Origin: Pisolithus tinctorius | Taxonomy: Eukaryota > Basidiomycota > Agaricomycetes > Boletales > Pisolithaceae | Assembly (NCBI GenBank): GCA_024663395.1 | Contig: JANFAH010000121.1 | Coordinates: forward strand, 1 to 64,000 | Direction: 5' to 3' | DNA: 64,000 nucleotides | Shown here: in pieces, positions 12,067 through 23,355 of the stretch | How positions within the stretch are numbered: position 1 is the stretch's first letter | How the letters are laid out: each line of letters opens with the position of its first letter | Position numbers and translations under genes: made by a program | The notes under the pieces: model-generated | Told to the model about the DNA's origin: nothing | The model's database searches: none | The model's input: the letters and a program-made list of their open reading frames with translations, nothing else

Positions 12067-13170
12067 ATGCCGACTATGCTCGACTCCATCGACCATAATC
12101 CAACGATACTGCTATCTGAAAAAGTGGCCCTTTCTACCTTTCCAACCCTCAGAAAGACAGATGGACTTAGCTTTTTTTTCCCTGGTCTCCACGTTCCCTG
12201 GTTCACCATGTTCACCATGAACAAGCATTTTGTACGTCTGTCTGCCTGTACTTATCCATCTGGCATACTTATTCATTCGGTCAAGGTCAATATCCATGCT
12301 AACGACACAGTTTCTACTTCACAGGCCGATGAAATTGAGCTTGTCGATGCGATATCCAAATCAACTACCATCCAAAATCGGCACCATGTTATTAGACTTC
12401 AGGTTCCACCTAGCATCCAGAACATCACAGTATCTTTCGAGCCAAAGTTTCAAGGTCCCATAGTACGTCATTCACCTCCGTGTTCTAGGATTGTGTCACT
12501 CACCTCACGTTCCAGACCATAGAATTTTCGTTGACTACCATATTACCAGAAGAATCCGTTCATCGCCAACTCCTTGCCTGCAGATGCCAACCAATCTGCC
12601 ACCACAGTGAGTTACTACATGTTTAATTTTCTTGCTAATGCATTGCATAGGGCCCTGCAAGGACGTTGCCTGCAGCTCCAATCTCCGCCCTCTTTGATGT
12701 TGTGGGCAATGCTTCTCCCGGTGACAACCATATCAAGTCAACGAGTGCCAAGCCCCTCACACCTCGTGCCCCTGCCATCGATAACAGTGAGACCAAGCCT
12801 GAAAGTCAGGAAGGGACCTCTAGGCTCCTCGAGGTAAGTTCTAATGGGACCGTTCCTCGCTTTACTGATGTTGTCTTTTAGGAAGTCGCTTCAGAATTAC
12901 CTGTCTCCGCTGTATCTGCTCGTGGTCCTCACTGTCCCCTCAAGTGTAGCTTCACACCTGATAGCTTTGCCGAATCTGAGGATATTGGTAGCATCAGCAC
13001 ACAGTTCCTCCGTGTATGTATTCTTTTTTTTTCATTTTGTGTCATTATGTACTCATGTTATTACCTTACCTAGGACAGGTGGGCTCAGATAAGGGAGAAC
13101 CTCATAGCTGGCAGGAACGTTACAAGCCGATCTTCACTGATACTAGCACCCCCCCCACCAAATGCTCTCA
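12067..13170 (+). CDS. CACTA accessory gene, function unknown
   Basis: Located inside the CACTA element just after the left terminus, on the same strand as the transposase. The first exon is open for ~150 codons from 12,067 and has no recognised domain. Further short open pieces follow (around 12,500-12,600, 12,650-12,835, 12,880-13,015 and 13,077-13,170), separated by plausible 50-60 nt GT-AG introns. They include a Pro/Ser/Glu-rich part (PAIDNSETKPESQEGTS). I cannot assign a function. It may be an extra gene carried by the element or the 5' part of the tnp2 gene. Exon limits are approximate. Confidence 0.4.
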
Positions 13171-13261
13171 CAAGTAGTACCTTCATCTTTGTATGTAGAA
13201 ATTTGCCTTCGCGAGTTGTATAACCAGCATGCACATGATCTTTTTTTTTGTCCACGTGAGA

Positions 13262-13318
13262 TCCCGTTCCCACCCATCCGCACCCACACCTGCACCCACA
13301 CCCGCACCTGCACCCGCT
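13262..13318 (+). repeat. Short CACCCR-type tandem repeat
   Basis: About nine degenerate copies of a hexamer close to caccca/cacccg lie between the accessory gene and the tnp2 start inside the CACTA element. It is a simple-sequence tract with no spacers. Confidence 0.6.
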
Positions 13319-13355
13319 ATGGTACATCGCCCACATCGATCAAGCTATCGCCTCG

Positions 13356-16300
13356 ATGGGGTTCCGGCAGTGCCATTGCAAGTCCAAAGGATGCCGTGGG
13401 GCTCTAGTCCCTGCCCACGTTGCCTTTGCCCATGAACGTGCTGATCTCCATAAAGCTACCGAGGCATTGAAGACCCAGCTGCGTGTGGCAGGCCTCCGTA
13501 TTGTTCCTTCAACCTATAAAGACCACGGGTCTGTCTCACGAACGTTTCTGCACCCTATATGCTCCCCCCTCCACTTCTCTCTGCTAACGTTGTTTTCTCT
13601 GACCCCCCACATTCCTTGACTAGTCCTGTCGAGCAGGAGATGCTTGACCACGGTACTTTAACTGGTGAGGACCTCGATATTCTGACATTTGGCAGCGATC
13701 TACCCAACCTGGGTCCCAATTTTCACAGTCCAGAGGCGCTCCTTTCGGCGGTCGACTATTTTCAGGAGTACAACATGTGGATGTCTACTACCTCTCGACC
13801 TCTAACATCTTTGCCGCTTATCATCTCCCATCCAACCCAGAACAATGTGCTCTCGAGCGTCAGCTGCGACAGATCAGAGATCAGGTCCTTGACAAGCAAA
13901 ACTCCATATATGACGATGGTCAGCTAGAAGTACCCCATGATGTCAGCTTCACCTGGTCCTATCCCGATGAAGATGATGAGTCTCAAACTGACCCGACTGA
14001 TGAAGCTCTTCCCCACCTCACGCACGATGAAGACGATCCAGATCCATTCTTTATCGATGAGGAGGTGCGAGCAGACAGGGCTGACCTCGCAGATTGCCAG
14101 ACCATGTCGCGGTCATTCATGCAACCGTATCATGGCTCCACCTCCAATTCCATCTCCCATGCATTGCTTGCAATGCACTGCTGCTATATTCTCGCTACTT
14201 CTTCTGTTCTTTAACTCGAACTCAAGTCTTCCATTCACAACTCTCCACTCCAGCAATTGCATCCTCAGTGTCGATAAACCAGTTCACACGCTACCTGTCT
14301 GTCCAACATGTCACGATGTCTATCCGCCTGCCACATCACCGCTATGTCATGATACATGCACTTCCTGTAACGTTGATTTGTTTCTTCCAGGGCAAACCCT
14401 GCGGGGTAATGCACGCGCTTTGAAGACTCCTATCGTCAAGTACCCCTACCTCCCGCTATCCGAGCAGATTTCATCGATCCTCATGATTCCTGGTGTCGAG
14501 GACGTGCTTGATGGATGGCGAGGCAAGTCACGCTCGCCTGGCATCTATACGGACATCTTCGATGGCAGTAATCTGCTGCACGAAGCTCAAAGGGCCTGAT
14601 GGCAAGTTATTTTTTTCAAATGACTGGAATGAACGACATGGCCCCAATAATGAGCTACGCCTTGGAGTTAACCTTGGTGTTGACTGGTACGTACTCATCT
14701 CATAGGCTCATAACTAATTGACGCTGAACACCCACCGGCCCTACAGGTCTTTGTACATTCAAAGTAACATCACGCCATCTCACTCATCGTGCCCTACCTC
14801 CTTCTCGATTTGCAACCTCCCTCCCAAATACAGATACTGGACCGCGAATCTCATGTGTACCCGCATCATGCCAGGACCTAAAGAGCAAACACCGGACCAA
14901 GTACAATGTTTCCTTCGACCTATCGTCTCCGACTTACTGCGGCTCTGGAAATATGGCATCAAGATACCCACAGAATCCCAACCAGAAGGTGAGACTATCT
15001 CTTTCGTACATAGATCTACTCAACCATAATAGGTCGCCTCGTTCGTGTCGCATTGGTTGCGGTTGTGTGTGACAAGCCTGCAGTGCATAAGATAGGTGGT
15101 TTTGCGTCACACTCACACAATTATTACTGCATGTGTTGCTGGATATGCTCGACGGACAAGGGAAATGTGAAATGCTTTCCAGAAAGGAGGTGCGTCATTA
15201 CACACTGACTGTTAAACTTTTTCTTAATACAAGACCAGCTCATCCCCACAGACGAACGTAGAGCAATGCCGTTTAGGCGAGGAATATCGCAACCTCCCAT
15301 CTCCCAATGTGCAGAAGATTTTCATCAAAGATTTCGCAACACGCTATTCACAACTCTCTCATCTCCCATACTTCGATTTGGTTGAACAAGTTGTCATAGA
15401 TCCCATGCATAACTTGTTCTTAGGTGAGTCCATCCATCATGCCTGTTCCCTGCCGTGCTGAATGTCTCTTCCATTAATCTCAGGTCTCGTGAAGACGCAC
15501 TTCTACTACATATGGGTTCAAGGCAAGATACTACGACCAAATCATGAATTAGGCATGTTGCATAGCATGCTCGCAGATGTATGTCCCTCCCTCCCTCTCA
15601 TCATTTCATATACCAACCAATTGAAATGTTGTAGTTTATCATCCCAGGGTCGTGCAGCAAGCTGCGACAGACATTGGGACCCCCGCCAGTGGGTCTTTGA
15701 TGGCTGACCAGTGGTTGCTTCTTGCAACTGTCTACGGTCCCATCATCGTATGTGTTCAGCCAACTCACAGTGCTCACAACTAACCTTACCTGCCTTGACT
15801 TAGATACCACAGATATGGAGCACATTCTTGCCAAGCAACGCCTCAGACGAGGCTTCTTCCCACCACATTGCTGTGATTGAGAGGGCTGAGACGGAGAAAC
15901 AACAGGAGGCGACTCGCAAAGCAAATAATAAGGTATCTCTAGCAGAAGCCAAGAAACGTGGAAAGGAGGCCTACGAGACCGAAAAAGCCCGGATTGCCCA
16001 GGAGAAGATCACCATCGCTGAGGCGAAAACAATGCGAAAAACTCCAACAGGCAGCAGCGAAGCAAGCAGAGAAGGCACGGCAGGCTGGAGCAGCAAAAGT
16101 GAGTATTTTATCTCTATATATCTGTTGTTTCAGACTCACACTTTGCTAGGCATCGAAAAAGCGAAAGGCAAGCTCTCAAGACATCCAAGACCTACCTGAA
16201 GGTCAATTGTGTGGGCCACCTCCCCCACCAGGCGATCACATCGAACAGCTACCCAATGATCTGCAGATGCCTGAAGACGAGTGACTATGTCTCCACCCCA

Positions 16301-17690
16301 AGGAACCAGCAAACTTCCTTAAGTTGTCCATGGCCATTCGTATCCTCATCAAGCGTACCATCACCAACCATGACATCGACACTGCCAATGACTTACTATG
16401 GGAGTATGGTAGAGAATTGATTAAGGTCCGTCACTGCTACACAGCACCGACTCCAAGCCTCACAGACCTCTGCAGCTTTATGGGTCCACTGTCATGAAAC
16501 CGAATCACCATTATGCGACACACGTTGGTGACTGCACCTGCAACTTTGGTCCTCTTCACGACTTCTGGACATTCCTTTTTGAACGCCTTAACAAGATCTT
16601 GAAGTCCTTCAAAGCCAACAACCACGCGAACAGCAAACTTGAATCCATGTTTTTTAAAGAGTTTCACAGAACTTGTGAGACTTCCAGAGTCCGTAAGTCC
16701 AATTGCTTAAGCACTCGCTATCCTACTGAGTATATAACCAGATATACACGATGCGTACCAACCCAGCAAAGTCACTGTGATCGAGGCTGCCCGAATCATG
16801 CAGAAGGTCACGCATGAAGAGCGTGGCACCGTTGCTGGGCTTGTGGCCCTCTCTCAGGAACTCAAACGAAATCAGCATGGATGGTACGGTTATGTTCACT
16901 CATATATATGATTAATTGACCACTATGACTGTGTGTTGCACAATAGGGATGGCTTACGCCCTAAGTCCTCGCCATCATGAGAATAACTTCTCATCTGAAA
17001 CCTATCGTTTACCTCGCTCGCACTCTGAACGCTCGCTTTCCACATTCGCCTGTGCACTGTCAACACAAATGACCGACCTCACACGACAGCATTCCCCTCA
17101 ACCACAAAGGACTATTCTATGACTACGTTATAATCAAAGGCAAGTGAATTCATGCTTCGAAAGCAATCGGGACACGCTCGTCATCGCTCGTTCATGTCAT
17201 GATACCAGGTCAACTACCCATCCACGTATACAGCGAAATTCTTGAGATTTTTCAGGTCGATCAACACCTGCTCGATGGTAAACATAGCCTGTGGTTGGCC
17301 TGGATGCGATGGTTCAAGCCATATGAGGGGAACCAAGTGACAATCTGGGACAAATTGTAAGTTTGTTTCTATGGCCCATCATAACCCTCACTGACTGTCT
17401 TAAGTTCTACTCTAGGTGTTCGCTTATGGGAACTCGGAGAGTATCAAGAGCAAGAATCGCCGCTCCCATCGCTCGTCGACTTAGACTGGATCAAGAATTT
17501 GGTGGCCATGACAATCGTAACACTTGGAGAGAACCAGCAAAAGGTCTGGGCGACAGTAGACCTCGCAAAGGTGCGCCGCATCACAAATTTACTGATGCCA
17601 GACTTGCCATTGAACAAATACATAGTGACAGGGCTTCTAACACATTACACATATGCACTTCATGGATTAGACATGTCAGTGGTAAAGTAG
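13356..17690 (+). pseudogene. CACTA tnp2-type transposase
   Basis: Transposase of the CACTA element. It would cut the element out at its termini and reinsert it. Family blocks in order are: an N-terminal Cys-rich segment (QCHCKSKGCRG, ~13,365); GVNLGVDW (~14,665-14,690); the Tnp2 core with SSCPTSFSICNLPPKYRYW, LMCTRIMPGPKEQTPDQ and VVCDKPAVHKIGGF (~14,780-15,110); a CxxC finger (YYCMCCWI); VIDPMHNLFLGLVKTHFYY (~15,390-15,505); and the C-terminal KPNHHYATHVGD / FGPLHDFWTFLFERLNK block (~16,495-16,595). Many short introns separate these. At least two 1-nt frameshifts are needed to follow the protein (~14,570 and ~16,035), so it is probably inactive. Exon limits are approximate. The family assignment is secure; the intactness is not. 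Confidence 0.8.
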
Positions 17691-17768
17691 TGGTATTCAC
17701 ACATCAATGGAGCCTCTTGGATACGTTTAGACCGTTAGCCTGGCAAGTGAACAACGTGGTGAAGGTTT

Positions 17769-19868
17769 TCAGATGTTGACCGTATCATCTTCTGATTCTG
17801 ATGACATGCACATCCCTGCTTCGAGCCATTCCTTCAGCTCTTTGAGGTAGGTGGCATCTGCATCGAAAATTTCCCCCTGTCTAAGTGTCAAATAGAATCC
17901 CTTCAGCCAGTCAAGGCCTTCAACTACCTCCATGTCCGGATTCTTAGCGTGCCATGTTTCATCTACCATCGACTTGAAGATCGTAGCTTTGGGCTGTGGT
18001 GGATTATGATTTAAATGTTTTGGGGAAACATCGAAGATGTGTTTGTGGAACTTCTTGGTCGTCTTGTGACGTTTGCGCTGCGGTTCATCGTCTGCATTTC
18101 TCATGCTGCCACTAGAGGGTCATTGACATCTTGCTGTTGTTTCAAGGCGCAGAAACTTAGCCAGCGAAGGACGAGACGTACTATTGAACCAGACCCTCAG
18201 TGAGTGATGGTCTTTAGCATGCAAGTTGGCAACTTACATCGATAGATCGCCAAGCGTGACCTACGACTTTGTTTGCAGATTTCCCAACCTCCGCAAGCTT
18301 TCTTCTTTCCAAAGTATCCTCGCTGACATCACTGTCATTACAGGTGAGAACATCAGACCCAAGGTCTGTCTCGATAAGGGCCGCTGCACCCTTGTGGCCG
18401 GAATCTTGTTTGTATTGCAACGCTGCCTTGCGTTGAACTGCAGCGACCTAAGAGCTCATGAAGGGCATTAGCTAACCAGGTGAGTTTCGCAGCTTACTGT
18501 GGAACATCGGGCGCGCTGCTGACCATATTCCAGCCTTTGTTTGGCCTTGCGCATGCCCTGCTCAGTTGGAGCTTGCTAGCTCTCTTATGGATACTCTGGA
18601 ATAGGTTTTGGCACACTCCGTTATTATTGGGAGGTTGAACGACTTGTCTGGGATATTTTTGACTTGGGTCAGCTCCCTCTGGCTCTGTTACCCTGCCGGT
18701 GAGTACCCACAAACATCGTTGAACGATGGTACTGCCACCTTTTCGTTGTTATAGACACGCTCAGTGACCTCTTCAATGAATTTAGCATTTAGCTTGTCGT
18801 CCACCTGCCCAAGCCAATTGGGGTGCCAAATCTCGACCCCTTCAGCAGTAAGTTCCAAGGGTTCTCCACTATCAAGAGGTTTGACAGCAGCTAGCGCCAC
18901 CACACGAACTTTCTTGCTACGGCTACAGTCGATTCCACATAGTTGGCAGAACAGCGGCTGGATAATAGACTTGTAATGGGAAATAAGAATGTCCAGTGAG
19001 TGCATCCAATGAGTAGCATGGCATACTGACATACCTTTACAGCCGTATGATCATTGGAACTCGTCCTTGACGAGGCTTGCTTCAGGGCCACTTCACCTTT
19101 CTCTCGAAGTTCTGCAAAGCTCTGTTCAAGAGCGTCAAGGCGAGAAGTCACCGTTTTGTTGTCTTCCTTCAGTCTGGTAAGTTCTTCTTCGAGATTCATC
19201 TTCCCTTCAGTAAGGTTTCTGATATCAACCATTATCTGCACGACTGTCGCTTGCAAGCTGTGCATAGGCTCGCGTTCATAGCCGCGCATTGGCTCACGAT
19301 CGTAACCATGCAGGTCTGGCACAAAGGACCCGCTTCTAGAACGATTTGGCGCATACATATGGGAATGGCCTTGCACAAGAACCTCACCATGTCCATGGCT
19401 ATTTGACTGGCTACGAACAGACCTACTGGAATAGACTGGCGTAGTACATTCGTGTCCGTTTCTGTCCCCCTGGTAAGGCTTATAGCCGATTGGTTGGTTG
19501 GGCTGACTCCCTCCTAGATAGGGATAGGGCAGGGCTTCGTGTGGATCAACAGGACTGGTTGTCTCCACATCACGGAACTGATGCTGGAAGGAAAACGAGG
19601 GTGTGAATAGCTACAGAGGTAAGGCAAGGTGCATGGCTATTCAGACAGGAAATCTGTACTGACTGGTGTCGGTCATTCTGTTGAGCAGGAGTACTAGTCG
19701 CGAATGGATCCAGCGTGCGCCCGCTCGTATTCGCTGATGGTCTGTCGCTTTGACTAGGAGGCGCGAACGGATCGTCTGGATGGCCAGGGAGGACATTAGA
19801 GTGCCCCGACACGCGCCCACTCAGATGCGCCTGAGAGTACATCTGTCTACAGCACGGAAGACGCATTC
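17769..19868 (-). CDS. CACTA-associated coiled-coil protein
   Basis: Minus-strand gene converging on tnp2 inside the CACTA element. The N-terminal exons (from ~19,866 down) encode a Ser/Pro/His-rich low-complexity region. A clear coiled coil follows (MNLEEELTRLKEDNKTVTS and following residues, ~19,100-19,205). After an intron comes a segment with a CxxC pair (PLFCQLCGI, ~18,940), then more basic exons. The last exon (17,769-~18,104) starts with a Lys/Arg cluster typical of a nuclear localisation signal and ends in an acidic tail (SSESEDDT). CACTA elements of basidiomycetes often carry a second protein in this position. A role in binding element ends is inferred from position and coiled coil only. 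Exon boundaries are approximate and an undetected frameshift is possible. Confidence 0.55.
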
Positions 19869-20255
19869 ATATGTGCTGGATTCAAATGAGGGGGCTGGGG
19901 GAGCAGCGAGCGAGGGCGGCACCCAGGGGGGGCGACCATTTTCAAAGTGCACTGTGTAGTAGGCACTCTGGATATAATCTGATCTTATTATTCTGAATAG
20001 CGCAAGTGAAGACGGCGAGGATCGATGTGATTTATATGACACGACTCATGTACATATCCTATAATCACAGTGTAATCTGCTTAGAATATAGTTGATGCAT
20101 GTTGGAATTGTCATGACGATAAGTTTGTGAATCTGACCAGATTACACTTCGAACGAGAAACACCTCACGATGATTCTCAGACATATTATTAGCATTTACT
20201 ACTCTTAGGATATAGTATGACTACAGCCTATCGCCCGACTATCACCGCACCCGAT

Positions 20256-20276
20256 TAAAATCCCGTTTCCGCAGTG
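20256..20276 (-). repeat. CACTA right terminal inverted repeat
   Basis: Its reverse complement begins CACTGCGGAAACG followed by GGATTTTA, matching the left terminus except for two bases. Confidence 0.9.
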
Positions 20277-20279
20277 ATT
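20277..20279. repeat. Target-site duplication ATT (right)
   Basis: ATT directly follows the right CACTA terminus and repeats the ATT before the left terminus. Confidence 0.8.
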
Positions 20280-23200
20280 ATATCTATGTAATAGGGTCGT
20301 TCGGTGTTCGCAAAGGGAAAGAAGAGACTGCGCTGCTGTTGGATACAGGGCACAATATCAACACAAGATGACGACTGAAGTGGGATCGCCTCGCAGGGCC
20401 CAATGCCAAGCTGTGATAACGTGCTAGGGAAGATGGCTGCGAGGCGCCGACAAGGAGACGCTCGAGGCTAGGGAGTGGCGTGGGTGAGGCGCAGGGCGTG
20501 ACAAGTTTGAAGTTTCATGTGTCAACTGGTGTACTCGCCTCTTTTCTCTCTTTGTCGCGTTCATCGCCTGCGTCACGTCAGGAAGATCCTTGGCATTCGA
20601 TCGCTGGGTACTCGACACCAGAGGGCGATATCAATGATGCTATCGTACTGACATGGACACAACCAGTTCAGAAACTGGGAACATGATTTGGGATGATGTA
20701 CGTGACAAAACTCTGCACGTCTGGCTAGGCATTGAGCGTTCTAATAGGCTTCTGGTCATACTTTCAGCTCGAAAGAAGGGACAGGATGGTCAGTACGAAC
20801 AAGCCGCGATGGCAGTCCGTGCCCAAGGCCGCCCGAACCGACGCCCATAAGGCTAGTATGTACTGCTGCAACGTCTCGGAGACGCTCCAGTGCTTCTGGG
20901 TTCGAATACTCGAAATACAAAGTCCCCCCCCCGGGGGTGAGGATGAAGCAATACCCGTGGATGGGTTTGGACAGGTCCAAGAGCAGTCGCAGCCAGTCGC
21001 CGAGAAGCAAAAACCTCCAAGACCCGAACAATCGCCAGGACCTGTACCTCGGTTACCCATTCAGGAATCAACAGAGCCGCCACAAGCAAAACCCCGGCCA
21101 GAAAGCACACCTGGCGGGACTCCGCCTTTTTCACAGTATCTGCATCCCGAGGTTCTAACTATCAGTCTTACTCGACCATTCAGCGACACGGAACGAGCGC
21201 CCAAGGAAGATGAGGACTTGGACGCAGTGGCCTGTCGTGAGTGCGTTATCATGATATGTGATTGTCGTTTTTGGTGTGAGCGTAATATGGACACAGGTAC
21301 CTTGCCTCAGACGCCGATTTTGTTACACATTTCTCTTTGTCATCATATGCCAAGTATGCGTGAGTGCCTCGTGCGCTGTGACCGTCCGGGTTGACCGTAT
21401 CTATCTGTCTTCGCTTCCAATTCAAAGTTTGCTGATGGACACAGCCTGAAGTTCATTACCAACATCCGGTTGTGAACTCTCAGTCTATTGTCCGACGTTG
21501 TGCTTCCTCTGCGCGGCGTATGTCCATACCATTGCTGCAGCTGCTCTCGTCTCTGACCGTCCCACAGCATGCACTCACATAACTTTGTGGATGGAACGCC
21601 GCAGTGATTGGCTTCATGGCCGTCAAATGCCTTATCTATCAATACCAATCTATTCGTGTCGAACCGTGTCCTTGTCATCGGGAATGTCGCATCCAGGGAG
21701 TATACATTCCAAGTTCTGGACCGTTATGACAGGTTCGCTGTCACCCGATCTCGTTCACAGCCTCTTGCTAACTAAATCTATGCATGCAGTGGCGTTTTTG
21801 ACACACATTCTGGTTTCAATCTGATGCTGTTCTGATCATCAAAGACTGTCAAACTGGCAAGCCCCGAAGGCTAGTGTGCCACCACGCAAACAAAGCGCAA
21901 GTGGGTTCAAGATCCATTCAAGATCACCGTGCAAGTGATAGGCTTTTTTCTTCACGCTACTACTAACCCAAAGTGTAGACAGCCCTTGCTCGTTATGCAA
22001 CGAAACACACGGCCACCTCTGATTCGGGCGCTGTGCGTCATGACAGAAAACTTCAATAACCACACGATATTATAACATGCGTCCGCCCAGCGCTTACCAA
22101 CATACCTAGAGAGCAGCCAGTACCAACTTCTGCAACAGGTAGGATTAGAATCCGAAGGCCCCTGTTCAACATGTCTTTCTCTCAGTATCATCGTTATCTG
22201 GGTTTCTTTTGCGTCGTTCCAAGCGAGCTAGAGAAGTCGTATGATGGCCCTTCGACTTCGCGAGGATTGAGCAAGGCGAGAGCCTGTCCAATGCAATGAC
22301 TTGCCATGAACAGTCCGCTTTCCCCCGAGACCTAAGAAAACAGTTCTAGCTATGACATGTGGCAGCGGCACTATATCTCGACAACTCGTGCAATTCTCTC
22401 TGCACAGACAGCCCTCTTGCCCCTAGTCTGCATCCTTCTCTGGGCATTCTGGTGGGGGTACGTTCCGGGGCGGGGTCACCGTGGGAGAGGCGGGTCTTGC
22501 AGGCCGGCTCACTTACCGCACGGTCCCCGTCTCCCCATTGTTTCTGTACATGATCTTAGTTAGTAATCACCGACAGTCCGAGTCATTTGCGAAGCCCTTG
22601 CTAACTTTCCGGATTGGATATCTGAGCGGCTTTGTATACTTGTCATGATGAGGCTGACTTACTGCCACAGCGAATCACTTCACCTAAGGTGTTTTACGAA
22701 CGTGTTGAAAGGATTGATCAGGCCTCCGGCGGAGACGGGCGCTGCCTTAAGCGGTTAGGTGCTAGTTAGCGTTCCACGGATGGTGCTTCATCACCGACGC
22801 AATGACTCAGACCAATGCGGATTATGTAGCGGCCTCCTGCGGAGCTTTCCAGAGACTGCTCAGGAGATTTTCTTCGCACCGTCGCAGATCCTATACCAAA
22901 TCTGAGTGCAGCGGGACTCGTGAATGTTACTGCCAGCGACCTCTCTTTGTCACATGATATGCCTTGGTACCGCTCCTTCGAAGGCTATCACAGCTCCAGA
23001 TCCAACCCATCTGTTTCTTTGAGCTAATGGTGTCCAATTAGGGCGTCTATAAGTGTACGCATAATAGCTCTCGTCTTCGCTTGATTGATTTATTTCTTAG
23101 TAGATATTTAGTCCAATGCTGCTCGTAACGAACGTGAAGGCTCAATATATCAGTGAAGGAAATTATACTCATGAGCCTCGCAATAATTTCATATCCGCCA

Positions 23201-23340
23201 TAGTCCACAAGTGTTTATTAGCAGAAGTAATTCATACACCATTTCTAGTTTGACCCCTCGGAACCACAGAACAAGCAGAGATCTCAAGAAACAATGTCCA
23301 GAAGCATAAGATGGCCCAGCATGGAAAGAGGAAGCTCAAA
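20280..23340. other. Gene-poor region, possible gene remnant
   Basis: No recognisable domain is present. On the plus strand, ~20,560-21,240 reads in part as a Pro/Gln/Glu-rich stretch (for example around 20,960-21,110, with repeated PPxxxP spacing). It is followed by a GTGAGT-type donor at 21,237 and an open piece at ~21,480-21,800, which could be exons of an unknown or broken gene. From 21,850 to 23,340 I see only short frames and no convincing feature. Confidence 0.25.
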
Positions 23341-23355
23341 CGAATCTGCTACTTT

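Larger units (their letters stand above)
11855..20276 (+). mobile_element. Complete CACTA (En/Spm) transposon, 8,422 bp
   Basis: Cut-and-paste DNA transposon bounded by inverted termini that read inward CACTGCGGAAACG at both ends, with further matching ATTTTA after two mismatches. It is flanked by ATT direct duplications. The termini start CACTG instead of the canonical CACTA. Inside are a plus-strand accessory gene (12,067-13,170), a tnp2 transposase gene (13,356-17,690) and a convergent minus-strand coiled-coil gene (17,769-19,868). Short aatctga/aatccga motifs recur within ~300 bp of each end (for example 11,885-11,970 and 19,974-20,145). They resemble the subterminal repeats to which CACTA proteins bind. 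Near-perfect ends and the intact duplication suggest a fairly recent insertion, although the transposase already has frameshifts. Confidence 0.9.

Noticed and set aside
13262..13318. Possible CRISPR-like array
   Set aside because: It is a simple hexamer tandem repeat without spacers, in a eukaryotic genome.
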